This document shows, one piece after another, positions 33,662 through 42,362 of a stretch of DNA of 64,000 bases (positions within the stretch are counted from its first letter, which is position 1; each line of letters starts with the position of its first letter). The DNA is from Thermus sp. 2.9 (GTDB taxonomy: Bacteria > Deinococcota > Deinococci > Deinococcales > Thermaceae): the NCBI RefSeq assembly GCF_000794385.1, contig NZ_JTJB01000001.1, positions 62,001 to 126,000 on the forward strand, read 5' to 3'. The notes beneath the pieces were generated by a model. That model was not told the DNA's origin, searched no databases, and saw only the letters and a program-made list of their open reading frames with translations. The position numbers and the translations under genes were made by a program.

Positions 33662-33667
33662 GGCGTT

Positions 33668-34183
33668 CTACCGTGAGGCGAGGCGGAAGCCGGTCAAGCA
33701 GGTGGGGCTTTGGCTGAAGGTGGCCACGGAGCCGGTGGCCGCCAGGTTCCCCCAGCGGATCTCCAAGGTGTAGCGGCGGTTGCGGGGCAACCAGAGCTCA
33801 AAGAACCCGTCCTTCCCCGATCTGACCTGGGTCTTGAGCACCTCCTTTTCCCCCTCCAGCACCCGGACCTCAAAGACCTCCTCCTGGAGTTCCCCCGTGC
33901 AGCTGGAGAAGTAGTGGACCTGGCAGGGATGGGTACGGCTCACGTAGGGGGCTATCGCCAGAAGGAAGCGGTCCTTGAGGGCCACCTGGGCTTTGCGACC
34001 GTCCGGGAACTCGAAGAAGAAGGCCTTGGGGGTCACGTAGCTCACCACCCTTTGCCCTTCTTCCCGCCACCGCTTGGCCAGGGCCAGGGCCTCTTCGGGC
34101 TTCAGGCCTTTGAGGGCCTCGGGGGAGGGAGTCTGGGCCAGGCCTAAAGCCACGCCTAGGGCAAGCGCCAGAAGCTTCTTCAT
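33668..34183 (-). CDS. cueP: CueP-like periplasmic copper-binding protein
   Basis: A 171-residue exported protein (signal peptide about 1-17). It contains the CueP hallmark around YVSRTHPCQVHYFSSCTGEL: Cys, His and Cys spaced as in Salmonella CueP, which binds copper in the periplasm, followed by the EVFEVRV strand. A third Cys lies near the end (QSPTCLTG). The ATG at 34183 is preferred because TAGGGT ends 7 nt before it; a GTG at 34192 lies within that box. Confidence 0.85.
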   Translation of the reverse strand: MKKLLALALGVALGLAQTPSPEALKGLKPEEALALAKRWREEGQRVVSYVTPKAFFFEFPDGRKAQVALKDRFLLAIAPYVSRTHPCQVHYFSSCTGELQEEVFEVRVLEGEKEVLKTQVRSGKDGFFELWLPRNRRYTLEIRWGNLAATGSVATFSQSPTCLTGFRLASR

Positions 34184-34190
34184 GGCTCTC

Positions 34191-34223
34191 ACCCTAAGCC
34201 CTGCCTGTTAAGCCTGTGTAAAG
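34191..34223 (-). promoter_or_regulatory. Copper-regulator promoter, cueP operon
   Basis: Minus strand: CTTTAC (34218-34223), 5 bp, CTTAAC (34207-34212), 10 bp, TAGGGT (34191-34196). The boxes lie inside the last codons of the histidine kinase gene. Confidence 0.75.
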
Positions 34224-35315
34224 GGGTAGGGTGAAGCGGAAAACGCTTCCCCGGCCCAGCTGGCTTTCCACCCAGATCCTTCCCCCCATGGCCTCCACCA
34301 GGCCCTTGGCGATGGTGAGGCCCACTCCGGTTCCCCCGTCCTGACGGCTGCGGGAGGGGTCTATGCGGTAGAAGCGCTCAAAGATGCGGGGAAGGTGTTC
34401 CTCGGGGATGCCGGGTCCTGTGTCCTCCACGCTGAAGACCACTGCCTGGCCTGTCCTTTCCGCCCCAAGCCTCACCCTTCCTCCCTCCGGGGTGTGGCGG
34501 AGGGCGTTGGAAAGCAGGTTGGCGAGCACCTGGAGGGTCCGTTCCGCATCGGCCCAGACCCGGGGAAGCAAGGAGGGGGTCGCCACCTCCAGGGCCACGC
34601 CCTTGGCCTGGAAGGCGGGGCGGAAGCGTTCCGCCGCCTGTTCCAAAAGCGCGTGGGGGTCCAGGGGCTGGGGGTGAAGCTCCACGGCTTTGGACTCCAC
34701 CTGGGAAACCAGGGAGAGATCCCGGACCAGCCGGCTCATGGCCCGCACTTCCTGCTGGATTCTCTCCGCTGCCCTCTCGGGTTCCATGACCCCGTCCGCC
34801 AGGGCCTCGGCATAGGCTTGCAGGGCGGATAGGGGGGTCCTCAGTTCGTGGGCCACGGTACCGATGAGCTCCACCCGGCTTTGTTCCACCCTTTCCAGGG
34901 CCTCGGCCAGGCGGTTGAAGTGGAGGGCCAGCTCGCCCAGCTCGTCCTGCTCCAGAAGGGGAAGGCGCACCCGGTACTCCCCTTGGGCCATGCGCCGGCT
35001 TCCCTCGGAAAGAAGCCTTGCGGTGCGGGAGAAACGCAGGCTGGCGAAGGAGGCGGAGAGGGCGGCCCCGGCTACGGAGAGGGGAAGGGCGGCGAGGAGG
35101 GCGGTAGTGAGGGTGGAACGCAGGCCCTCCTCGAGGTCCCGCCTCAAGGCCTCGCCCATCATGAGCCCCCCCATCATGGAGAGGGCGTGGTACATGCGTT
35201 CCACATGTTCCCGGTAGAAGGAGGGGGCCAGGGCCTCGGCCAGGAGGAAGAAGAGAAAAAGGGTCAGGAGGGCTACCAGAAGGTGGCTCAGGAAAAGCTT
35301 AGCGAAGAGGCGCAT
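34194..35315 (-). CDS. Sensor histidine kinase, Met-rich periplasmic loop
   Basis: Two-component sensor of 373 residues. Helix 1 at about 9-29, periplasmic loop about 30-70 with MMGGLMMG (47-54), helix 2 about 70-92, HAMP, then His156 in HELRTPLSAL, the N box near NALRHTPEGG, DTGPGIP and GGTGVGLTIAK. The Met cluster suggests Cu(I) or Ag(I) sensing, as in CusS-type sensors, by inference. It overlaps the regulator gene by 17 nt. Confidence 0.92.
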   Translation of the reverse strand: MRLFAKLFLSHLLVALLTLFLFFLLAEALAPSFYREHVERMYHALSMMGGLMMGEALRRDLEEGLRSTLTTALLAALPLSVAGAALSASFASLRFSRTARLLSEGSRRMAQGEYRVRLPLLEQDELGELALHFNRLAEALERVEQSRVELIGTVAHELRTPLSALQAYAEALADGVMEPERAAERIQQEVRAMSRLVRDLSLVSQVESKAVELHPQPLDPHALLEQAAERFRPAFQAKGVALEVATPSLLPRVWADAERTLQVLANLLSNALRHTPEGGRVRLGAERTGQAVVFSVEDTGPGIPEEHLPRIFERFYRIDPSRSRQDGGTGVGLTIAKGLVEAMGGRIWVESQLGRGSVFRFTLPLYTGLTGRA

Positions 35316-35976
35316 CGCCTTCCCGGAAGCGGTACCCCACCCCCCGTACCGTTTCGATGAACCGGGGGTTTTCCGGATCGTCCATGAGCTTCTTCCTAAG
35401 CCCGGCGATGTGCACGTCCACCACCCGGTCTATGCCCGGGAAATCCGGCCCCCATACCTTTTCCAAGAGCCTTTCCCGGGTGAAGACCATCCCCGGATGC
35501 TGGGCCAGGGTGAGGAGGAGGTCAAATTCCAGCTGGGAAAGGGGAAGGGGCTTGCCCTCCAGGTAGGCCTGCCGCTCCTTGGGAAGAAGGCGCAAGGGGC
35601 CATAGTTGAGCTCTTCCTTGAGGCCAGCCCGCCTGAGGAGGGCCTTGACCCGGGCCACCACCTCCTTGGGGCTGAAGGGCTTGACCACGTAGTCGTCGGC
35701 CCCGAGCTCCAGCCCCTTAACCCTTTCCTCCTCCTCTCCTCTTGCCGTCAGCATGAGGATGGGTAGCTCGGGCCTTTCCCGGCGCACCTCCTCCAGGACC
35801 TTGAAACCGTCCAGCTTGGGCAGCATGAGGTCCAGGATGATGAGATCGGCCCGGGGGTAAAGCTCGAGGGCCCTTTCCCCATCCTCGGCCTGCAAAACCT
35901 CAAACCCCGCTCCTCTTAGGTAGACCCCCAGGACCTCGAGGAGGGCCGGGTCGTCGTCCGCCAGGAGGACCTTCAT
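35299..35976 (-). CDS. OmpR/PhoB-type response regulator
   Basis: DNA-binding regulator of 225 residues: receiver domain with Asp pair (7-8) and phospho-acceptor Asp49 in LIILDLMLP, Lys in DDYVVKPFSP, then a winged-helix domain ending VDVHIAGLRKKL and ETVRGVGYRF. OmpR/PhoB proteins bind tandem repeats spaced about 11 bp. Exactly such repeats (6-mer, 5 bp, 6-mer) precede five promoters in this island, so it is the likely regulator. The ATG overlaps the preceding gene's stop (ATGA). Confidence 0.94.
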   Translation of the reverse strand: MKVLLADDDPALLEVLGVYLRGAGFEVLQAEDGERALELYPRADLIILDLMLPKLDGFKVLEEVRRERPELPILMLTARGEEEERVKGLELGADDYVVKPFSPKEVVARVKALLRRAGLKEELNYGPLRLLPKERQAYLEGKPLPLSQLEFDLLLTLAQHPGMVFTRERLLEKVWGPDFPGIDRVVDVHIAGLRKKLMDDPENPRFIETVRGVGYRFREGDAPLR

Positions 35977-36194
35977 GCCAGGTCCCACTTCATCCGCTCA
36001 AAGGTTTCCTTGTCGATCTCCCCCCTGGCGTAGCGCTCCCTTAGCACCTCTAAGGCCCGGTCCCGCCGCTCAGGGGCTAAGGTCCTGACGATCCAGTAGA
36101 CCAAGAGGCCTAGGAGGGCGAACCAAAGGAGGCTTAAGAGGGGCCCCCACCAGCCCAGGTACCCACCGTGGTCGCACCACCACATACCTTTCAC
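35973..36194 (-). CDS. SHOCT-domain membrane peptide 2
   Basis: A 73-residue protein: CDHGG near the N-terminus, one transmembrane segment (about 15-40) and a C-terminal SHOCT motif ALEVLRERYARGEIDKETFE. Paralogue of the peptide at 31097-31339. First gene of the operon with the regulator and sensor, so perhaps an accessory to copper signalling, inferred from position. AGGAGGTG lies 8 nt before the ATG. Confidence 0.85.
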   Translation of the reverse strand: MKGMWWCDHGGYLGWWGPLLSLLWFALLGLLVYWIVRTLAPERRDRALEVLRERYARGEIDKETFERMKWDLA

Positions 36195-36205
36195 CTCCTA
36201 GTTCC

Positions 36206-36238
36206 AGCTTAGCCTCGGCGGATTAAGCTACGGTAAAG
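36206..36238 (-). promoter_or_regulatory. Copper-regulator promoter, regulator-sensor operon
   Basis: Minus strand: CTTTAC (36233-36238), 5 bp, CTTAAT (36222-36227), 10 bp, TAAGCT (36206-36211). It straddles the stop of copA and would make the two-component operon autoregulated. Confidence 0.7.
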
Positions 36239-38598
36239 CTCCTTGGCTGGAACCCTTTTAGCCTCAAGGAGTTGCTGAGCACGAAGAGGCTGGAGAGGGT
36301 CATGGCACCGGCCGCCAGCATGGGGTTCAGAAGAAGCCCGGTGAAGGGGTAAAGAGCCCCGGCTGCCACCGGAATGAGGAGGATGTTGTAGGCATAAGCC
36401 CAGAAGAAGTTGAGGTAAATGGTCCTTAGGGTGCGCCGGGATAGGAGGATGGCGTGCACCAATCCTTCCAGGCTCGGCGAAAGCAGGATCACATCCCCGG
36501 CTTCCACCGCGATGTCCGTGCCCGTGGCCAGGGCGATGCCCGCATCGGCCTGGGCCAAGGCGGCGGCGTCGTTGATGCCGTCCCCCACAAAGATCACCTT
36601 CCGCCCCTGGGCCTGGAGGTGCCGTATGGCCTCCACCTTACCCTCAGGGCGCACCCCGGCCAGCACCTCCTCTATGCCCAAGGCCTCGGCCACCCGCCTG
36701 GCCGGGATGGGGTGGTCCCCGGTGAGGAGGACGGGTTTGAGGCCCAGGGCCTTTAAAGCGGCTACCACCTTCTTGGCCTCGGGCTTGGGGGGGTCAAAGA
36801 CCCCGAAGGCGGCCAAAAGCCTCTCCCCATCCGCCAGGTAAAGGGGAGTGTAGCCCTTTTCGGATAGCTCCCAGGCCTCCTTGGGAAGCGCCACCCCAAG
36901 CCTCTCCATCAGGGCTGGACCCCCCAGGTAAAGCCTTCTCCCCTCCACCACTCCCTCGATGCCCTCCCCGGGCAGGGCCCGCACCCCTTCGGCCTCGGGC
37001 AGGCTGAGATCCTTGGCTGCCTCCAGAACCGCCTTGGCGATGGGGTGTTCGCTTCCCCGCTCCAAGGCGGCGGCGAGGCACAAGGCTTCCTCAGGGCTTA
37101 GGGCAAACCCCAGGCGTTCCGTGAGGGTGGGCTTCCCTTGGGTCAGGGTCCCGGTTTTGTCCAGGACCACGGTATCCGCCCGGGCGAGGCCTTCGATGGC
37201 CTGGCCCTTGCGGAAAAGGAGGCCGAGCTGGGCCGCCCGCCCCGTGGCCACAGCGATGGCCGCTGGGGTGGCGAGGCCCATGGCGCAAGGGCAGGCGATG
37301 AGGAGAACGGAAAGGAGGGCCATGAAGGCGTAGGAGAGGCCGGGGCCATAGAGAATCCAAAGGGTAAAGGTGATAAGGGCGATGATGAGCACGATGGGCA
37401 CGAAGACGCTGGCGATGCGGTCCGCCACCTCCTGCACCCGGGGCTTGTAGGCCTGGGCTTCCTCCACCAGGCGGGCCATCTGGGCCAGGACCGTGGCCTC
37501 CCCCACCCGGCTTACCCGGATGAGGAGGGGACCTTCCCCGTTCACCGTTCCCCCCACCACCTCATCCCCGGGCTTCTTGGCCTTGGGGATGGGCTCCCCG
37601 GTGAGCATGGCCTCGTCCACATGGCTGAAGCCCTCCACCACCACCCCATCTGCAGGGATGCGCTCCCCGGGAAGCACCCGCACCAGATCCCCGGGGATGA
37701 GGGCCTCGGCGGGGATTTCCCTTTCCTCCCCTTCCTGAACCACCCGGGCGGTCTTGGGCCTCAAGGCCAGGAGCTTGCGGATGGCCTCCGAGGCCTTCCC
37801 CTTGGCCTTTTCCTCCAGGTGCTTGCCCAAAAGGATCAGGGCCAGGATCACCGCCCCCGCCTCGAGGTAGAGATGGCGGGCCTCCTCCGGGAAAAGGGTG
37901 GGAAAGAGCAGAACTAGAAAGGAGTAGAGGTAGGCGCTTCCTGCCCCCAGGGCCACCAGGGTGCTCATGCCCAGGGAACGGTGCCGGATCTCCGCCAGGG
38001 CCTGGCGGAAGAAGCGGCGGCCGGCGTAGAGGACGGGGAGGGCGGTGAGGGCCTGCAAAAGCGGAGGGAAGTGGGGAAGGGGAAGAAGCAGGGGCCCCAT
38101 GGCTAGGAGAAGGGTGAGGAAGGCAAAGGGCAGGGCGATGAGGAGATCCAAGGGGTAAGCGGGGGCCCGTTTTTCCTCCTGGGCCACCTCCAGGGGCTCG
38201 TACCCTGCATCCCGGATGGCCTGGCGCAGGCGGGGGAGGGTCACGGTGTCCGGGAGGTACTCCACGAAGGCCTTCTCCGTGGCCAGGTTCACGTGGGCGG
38301 AAAGCACCCCGGGTAGCTTCTTCAAGGCCCTTTCCACCCGGGCCACGCAGGCGGCGCAGGTCATGCCCCGGATGGGGATCTCCACCCGGGCCACCACGGG
38401 CTCGTAGCCGGCTTCCTCCACCTGCTTCAGGACCTCCTTGAGGTCTATGCCTTCCTGAAGGCGCAAAAAGGCTTCCTCGGTGGTGAGGTTGACCCGGGCT
38501 TCCTCCACGCCCGGGGCCCTCTTTAAGGCCCTTTCCACCCGCACCACGCACGAGGCGCAGGTCATGCCCTTTACCCCTACCTTCACTTCCAATGCCAT
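36223..38598 (-). CDS. copA: Cu(I)-transporting P1B-1 ATPase CopA
   Basis: Exports Cu(I) from the cytoplasm. The 791 residues contain two N-terminal metal-binding domains with GMTCASC (11-17) and GMTCAAC (about 78-84), eight predicted helices, TGEP, the membrane CPC site in [21 protein letters not shown] and [14 protein letters not shown]. The ATG at 38598 is preferred. A TTG at 38688 that overlaps the csoR stop would add 30 residues of low-complexity Pro/Gly-rich sequence. Third gene of copZ-csoR-copA. Confidence 0.95.
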   Translation of the reverse strand: MALEVKVGVKGMTCASCVVRVERALKRAPGVEEARVNLTTEEAFLRLQEGIDLKEVLKQVEEAGYEPVVARVEIPIRGMTCAACVARVERALKKLPGVLSAHVNLATEKAFVEYLPDTVTLPRLRQAIRDAGYEPLEVAQEEKRAPAYPLDLLIALPFAFLTLLLAMGPLLLPLPHFPPLLQALTALPVLYAGRRFFRQALAEIRHRSLGMSTLVALGAGSAYLYSFLVLLFPTLFPEEARHLYLEAGAVILALILLGKHLEEKAKGKASEAIRKLLALRPKTARVVQEGEEREIPAEALIPGDLVRVLPGERIPADGVVVEGFSHVDEAMLTGEPIPKAKKPGDEVVGGTVNGEGPLLIRVSRVGEATVLAQMARLVEEAQAYKPRVQEVADRIASVFVPIVLIIALITFTLWILYGPGLSYAFMALLSVLLIACPCAMGLATPAAIAVATGRAAQLGLLFRKGQAIEGLARADTVVLDKTGTLTQGKPTLTERLGFALSPEEALCLAAALERGSEHPIAKAVLEAAKDLSLPEAEGVRALPGEGIEGVVEGRRLYLGGPALMERLGVALPKEAWELSEKGYTPLYLADGERLLAAFGVFDPPKPEAKKVVAALKALGLKPVLLTGDHPIPARRVAEALGIEEVLAGVRPEGKVEAIRHLQAQGRKVIFVGDGINDAAALAQADAGIALATGTDIAVEAGDVILLSPSLEGLVHAILLSRRTLRTIYLNFFWAYAYNILLIPVAAGALYPFTGLLLNPMLAAGAMTLSSLFVLSNSLRLKGFQPRSFTVA

Positions 38599-38684
38599 GG
38601 CTTCGTACCCCCTAGCGGAAACCCCTTTGCTTTCCCCGGGCTGGTGTGCCCTTGGGCCTCTACCCCGCCCTGGACCGGGTGGGA

Positions 38685-38969
38685 TCAACGGTACTTGAGG
38701 GCCTCCATCAGCTCCTCCACGATTTCCTCCACGTCCCCCCGCTCGTGGGCGGTGGCCACGTGGTCCCGGAGGTGGGCCCTTAGGACCATCTCCCCCACCC
38801 GGTCCAGGGCACCCTCCACCGCCTTCAGTTGCTTCAGCACGTCCACGCAGTAGACGTGGGGATCCTCCAGCATGCGCAGGATGCCCTCGAGGTGGCCCTT
38901 GGCGGAGAGGAGGCGCCTTTTGGCCTCTTCCCGCACCTTGGGGTCCAGGTGGAGGGGGTGGCGGGGCAC
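38685..38969 (-). CDS. csoR: Copper-sensing repressor CsoR
   Basis: All-helical DUF156 repressor that leaves DNA when it binds Cu(I). The 94 residues hold the ligand set Cys41, His66 and His70, the Cys-His-His pattern known for T. thermophilus CsoR, where other CsoRs have a second Cys. The GTG start follows AAGGAGG, which itself contains the copZ stop codon. The operator is expected at 39192-39211 before copZ. Confidence 0.94.
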   Translation of the reverse strand: MPRHPLHLDPKVREEAKRRLLSAKGHLEGILRMLEDPHVYCVDVLKQLKAVEGALDRVGEMVLRAHLRDHVATAHERGDVEEIVEELMEALKYR

Positions 38970-38978
38970 AGGGCCTCC

Positions 38979-39179
38979 TTAGCCCGCCAGGGCGGCCCGG
39001 TAGCCTTCCTCTTCCACGGCCCGGATCAAGGCCTCAGGGTCCGCCTTGCCCTCCACCAGGGCCTCGGCCCGTTCCAGGCTTACCTCGGCCTTCTCCACCC
39101 CGGGCACCTTCATGAGGGCCTTCTTGACCGCCATCACGCAGTGGTTGCAGGTCATGCCTTCTACCTTGAGTTTCAGCAT
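38979..39179 (-). CDS. copZ: Copper chaperone CopZ
   Basis: A 66-residue ferredoxin-fold chaperone with the MTCNHC motif (residues 9-14) that carries Cu(I) to CopA and CsoR. First gene of copZ-csoR-copA. The leader between promoter and ATG holds a strong palindrome. AGGTAAGGG before the ATG acts as the Shine-Dalgarno. Confidence 0.95.
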   Translation of the reverse strand: MLKLKVEGMTCNHCVMAVKKALMKVPGVEKAEVSLERAEALVEGKADPEALIRAVEEEGYRAALAG

Positions 39180-39191
39180 CCCTTACCTCCC

Positions 39192-39211
39192 CCCACCCCA
39201 GGTGGGGTGGG
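39192..39211. promoter_or_regulatory. Probable CsoR operator
   Basis: CCCACCCCA and TGGGGTGGG form a perfect 9-bp inverted repeat around GG, within a longer TACCTCCC...GGGTGGGTA setting. G/C-rich palindromes of this kind are the known CsoR sites. It lies from about the transcription start into the leader of copZ, so bound CsoR would block initiation. Confidence 0.8.
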
Positions 39212-39218
39212 TACTCTC

Positions 39219-39247
39219 ACCCTAGCGCTTCTTCCGCCCGCCGTCAA
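39219..39247 (-). promoter_or_regulatory. copZ-csoR-copA promoter
   Basis: TTGACG (39242-39247), 17 bp, TAGGGT (39219-39224) on the minus strand. It has a proper -35, unlike the five activator-type copper promoters. Confidence 0.75.
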
Positions 39248-39252
39248 GGACA

Positions 39253-39279
39253 AAGGCCCCAAGTCCTCCTTGGGGCCTT
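39253..39279 (-). terminator. suf operon terminator
   Basis: AAGGCCCCAAG and CTTGGGGCCTT form a perfect 11-bp stem around 5 nt, 18 nt after the stop of the Rieske gene. The following TTTGTCCTT is only a weak T-tract. Confidence 0.65.
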
Positions 39280-39296
39280 GCGGACGGGATGGGCGT

Positions 39297-39599
39297 TTAG
39301 AGGTCCAGAAGGATGGTATCCCCCTCCAGCTTGGCGGGGAAGACCTTGACGGGCCTGGGGGCGGGAAGGGTCTGCCGGCCTGTTTTCAGGTCGAAGCGGG
39401 CCCCGTGCCGGGGGCAGACGATCTGGCCGTCTTCCACATCCCCCTCGTGGAGGGGGCCGCCGTCGTGGGTGCAGATGTCCTCCAGGGCGAAGACCTCCTC
39501 CCCGGTGTAGAGGAGGAGGATGGGCTTCCGGTGCTCGGGCCTTTTGACCACCAGCCTGCCGTTTTCCAGCTCGCTCAGCTTGGCCACCGGGGTCCACAT
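39297..39599 (-). CDS. Rieske-type 2Fe-2S ferredoxin
   Basis: A 100-residue soluble Rieske protein. Both cluster motifs are intact: CTHDGG (Cys43, His45) and CPRHGARFD. It resembles the small subunit of NirD or a stand-alone biphenyl-dioxygenase-type ferredoxin. As the last gene of sufC-B-D, 5 nt after sufD, it may supply electrons for cluster assembly; this is inferred from position only. Confidence 0.9.
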   Translation of the reverse strand: MWTPVAKLSELENGRLVVKRPEHRKPILLLYTGEEVFALEDICTHDGGPLHEGDVEDGQIVCPRHGARFDLKTGRQTLPAPRPVKVFPAKLEGDTILLDL

Positions 39600-39604
39600 G
39601 GTCT

Positions 39605-40897
39605 TCAGATTCTAACCTTTTCCTCGATCACCGCCTCGAGGTGGGCCCTTAAGGCCTTTAGAGGAATGCGGTTAAGGACGTCCGCCAGGTGGGCTTTGAC
39701 CAAAAGCTCCTGGGCGAGGCTACGGGACAGGCCCCGGGACTGCAGGTAGAAGAGTTGCATCTCGTCCACGGGGGCGGTGGTGCTGCCGTGGGTGCAACGC
39801 ACGTCGTTGGCCCCGATCTCCAGCTGGGGGATGGAGTCCACCCGGGCGGTGGGGGAGAGGATGAGGTTGCGGTTGGCCTGGTAGGCGTCGGTCTTCTGGG
39901 CCCCCCGTTCCAGCTTGATGAGGCCGGAAAAGACCGCCCGGGCCTCGTCCTTCACCGCTCCCTTGTAGAGGAGGTCGCTTCGGGTATGGTGCTCCACGTG
40001 GTGCTGCAGGGTGTAGTGGTCAAAGTGCTGCTGCCCATGGCCGAAGTAAAGGCCCAGCATCTCGCTTTCGCCGCCGGGGCCGAGAAGCTCGGAAGCCACC
40101 TCGCTCCGGGCGTAAGCGCCCCCCAGGTTCACCACCAGGTCGTTTAGCCCGGCGTCCCGCTCCAGGAGGGCCCGCTGGCGGTGGAAGTGCCACACCCCCT
40201 GGCCAAAGGTCTGGATGTGGGCGTGGCGGAGCCTGGCCCCGGGGCGGAGCACCATCTCCGTGGCGGAGAGGTGCAGGGTGGGGGGGAGGTCCAAGGAGAG
40301 GTACTCCTCGATGTAGGCGGCCTTGGCGTTGTCCTCCAGGAAGATGAGGCTCCGGCCCGCCGAGGCCTTGCCCCCTTCCAGCACCTTGAAGACCCCCAGG
40401 GGCTTTTCCACCTCGAGCCCCGCGGGTACGTAGAGGAAGGCCCCGTGGGTGAAGAAGGCGCTGTTCTGCGCGGCGAACTTGTCCTCGGTGTAGACCCCTT
40501 GGAAGAGGGCGCTTTCCACCTGGGCCGGGTGGGTTTTCAGGGCCTCGGTCAATGAGGTGAAGACGAGGCCCTTGGCCGAAAGCTCCTCAGGCACCTCGGC
40601 GTGGACCAGATCGGGCCCCACGAAGACCAGGAAGCCGGAAACGTCCGTCTTCTCCAAGCGGCGCCGCACCAGCTCGGGAAGCTCGTCCCGGGAAAGCCGT
40701 AGGCCCTTGGGGGCTTCCACCTCCTGTTCCAAGGGGGCCTCGGAGAGGTCGGTGTAGCGCCAGTTCTCGTCCTTCTTGCTGGGGTAGGGGAGTTTGGCGA
40801 AGGCCTCGAGGGCCTTAAGCCTCTTCTCCAGAAGCCAGGCGGGCTCGCCTAGAGCCTGGGAGATGGCCTCCACCCGCGTCTTGTCCAGTACCTGCAT
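39605..40897 (-). CDS. sufD: Fe-S assembly scaffold subunit SufD
   Basis: Partner of SufB in the SufBC2D cluster-assembly complex, 430 residues. The beta-helix core and the C-terminal region RCTHGSTTAPVDEMQLFYLQ are conserved, including the His used with SufB Cys in cluster formation. The ATG at 40897 follows GAGGAGG with 5-nt spacing; a start at 40912 would include the ribosome site. 58 nt separate it from sufB. Confidence 0.93.
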   Translation of the reverse strand: MQVLDKTRVEAISQALGEPAWLLEKRLKALEAFAKLPYPSKKDENWRYTDLSEAPLEQEVEAPKGLRLSRDELPELVRRRLEKTDVSGFLVFVGPDLVHAEVPEELSAKGLVFTSLTEALKTHPAQVESALFQGVYTEDKFAAQNSAFFTHGAFLYVPAGLEVEKPLGVFKVLEGGKASAGRSLIFLEDNAKAAYIEEYLSLDLPPTLHLSATEMVLRPGARLRHAHIQTFGQGVWHFHRQRALLERDAGLNDLVVNLGGAYARSEVASELLGPGGESEMLGLYFGHGQQHFDHYTLQHHVEHHTRSDLLYKGAVKDEARAVFSGLIKLERGAQKTDAYQANRNLILSPTARVDSIPQLEIGANDVRCTHGSTTAPVDEMQLFYLQSRGLSRSLAQELLVKAHLADVLNRIPLKALRAHLEAVIEEKVRI

Positions 40898-40955
40898 CCT
40901 GCCTCCTCGCAAAAGGGGAAGAGGCCTTTAGGCCCCTTCCCACGCCATAGGGCCT

Positions 40956-42362
40956 TTAGCCGACCGAGCCCTCCATCTCCAGCTCAATGAGCCGGTTGAG
41001 CTCCACGGCGTACTCCAAGGGAAGCTCCTTGGCGATGGGCTCAATGAAGCCCCGGACGATGAGGGCCGCCGCCTCGTCTTCCTTGAGGCCCCGGGACTGG
41101 AGGTAGAAGATCTGCTCGTCGTTGATCTTGGACACCGTGGCCTCGTGGCCCACGTGGGCGGTGTCCTCCTCAATCTCAATGTAGGGGTAGGTGTCCGTGC
41201 GGCTTTCCGGGTCAATGAGGAGGGCGTCGCACTCCACGTTGGCCTTGGCGCCTTTGGCTCCCTCCAGCACCTTCACCAGGCCCCGGTAGCTGGCCCGACC
41301 CTCGCCCTTGGAGATGCTCTTGGAGACGATGGTGCCCGAGGTGTGGGGGGCACCCAGGATGATCTTGGCCCCGGTGTCCTGGTGCTGCCCCGTCTTGGCA
41401 AAGGCGATGGAGAGGATCTCCGTGCGGGCCCCCGGCTCCAGGAGGTAGCTGGAGGGGTACTTCATGGTGACCTTGGAGCCCAGGTTGCCGTCCAGCCACT
41501 CGTGGAAGGCGTCCCCGTAGACCAAGGCCCGCTGGGTCACCAGGTTGTACATGTTGGTGGACCAGTTCTGAATGGTGGTGTAGCGGCTCCGCGCCCCCCG
41601 CTTCACCACGATCTCAATGACCCCGGTGTGGAGGCTTTCCGTGGAGTACATGGGGGCGGTGCAGCCCTCAATGTAGTGCACCTCCGCCCCCTCGTCCACG
41701 ATGATGAGGGTGCGCTCAAACTGGCCGAACTCGGGGGTGTTCACCCGGAAGTAGGCCTGCAAGGGGAGCTCCACCTTGACCCCTGGGGGCACGTAGACGA
41801 AGGAGCCTCCAGACCAGGCGGCGGAGTTCAGGGCGGCGAACTTGTTGTCCTCGGGGGGGACCACCTTGGCGAAGTACTCCCTGAAGAGGTCCTCGTACTT
41901 TTTCAGGCCCTCCTCAATGGCCACGAAGATAACCCCCTGCCGCTCCAGCTCCTCCCGCACTCGGTGGTAGACCATCTCCGAGTCGTACTGGGCCCCCACC
42001 CCGGCCAGCACCTTGCGCTCCGCCTCGGGGATGCCCAGGCGCTCGTAGGTTTTGCGGATCTCCTCCGGGACCTCTTCCCAGCTCTTGGCGTCCCGCACCT
42101 CGGCGGGCTTCACGTAGTAGACGAGGTTGTCCAGATCCAGGCCCGAGAGGTCGGGGCCCCAGGTGGGCATGGGCTTCTTCTGGAAAATCTCCAGGGCCCG
42201 CAGGCGGAACTTCAGCATCCACTCGGGCTCGCCCTTGTGGTAGCTGATGGCCTCAATGACCCGGCGGGTAAGCCCCCGCTCGGCCACGAAGACCGGCTTG
42301 ACCTCGTCCACGAAGTGGTACTTGTACTCCTCGCCAATGGCGCTCAGGTCAACCTGGCTCAT
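40956..42362 (-). CDS. sufB: Fe-S assembly scaffold subunit SufB
   Basis: Main scaffold of the SufBC2D complex, on which nascent Fe-S clusters form, 468 residues. Conserved: the [20 protein letters not shown] region with its Cys, [11 protein letters not shown] and the final [12 protein letters not shown]. The start at 42362 overlaps the sufC stop in an ATGA; the longer frame would overlap sufC more and adds low-complexity residues. Confidence 0.95.
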   Translation of the reverse strand: MSQVDLSAIGEEYKYHFVDEVKPVFVAERGLTRRVIEAISYHKGEPEWMLKFRLRALEIFQKKPMPTWGPDLSGLDLDNLVYYVKPAEVRDAKSWEEVPEEIRKTYERLGIPEAERKVLAGVGAQYDSEMVYHRVREELERQGVIFVAIEEGLKKYEDLFREYFAKVVPPEDNKFAALNSAAWSGGSFVYVPPGVKVELPLQAYFRVNTPEFGQFERTLIIVDEGAEVHYIEGCTAPMYSTESLHTGVIEIVVKRGARSRYTTIQNWSTNMYNLVTQRALVYGDAFHEWLDGNLGSKVTMKYPSSYLLEPGARTEILSIAFAKTGQHQDTGAKIILGAPHTSGTIVSKSISKGEGRASYRGLVKVLEGAKGAKANVECDALLIDPESRTDTYPYIEIEEDTAHVGHEATVSKINDEQIFYLQSRGLKEDEAAALIVRGFIEPIAKELPLEYAVELNRLIELEMEGSVG

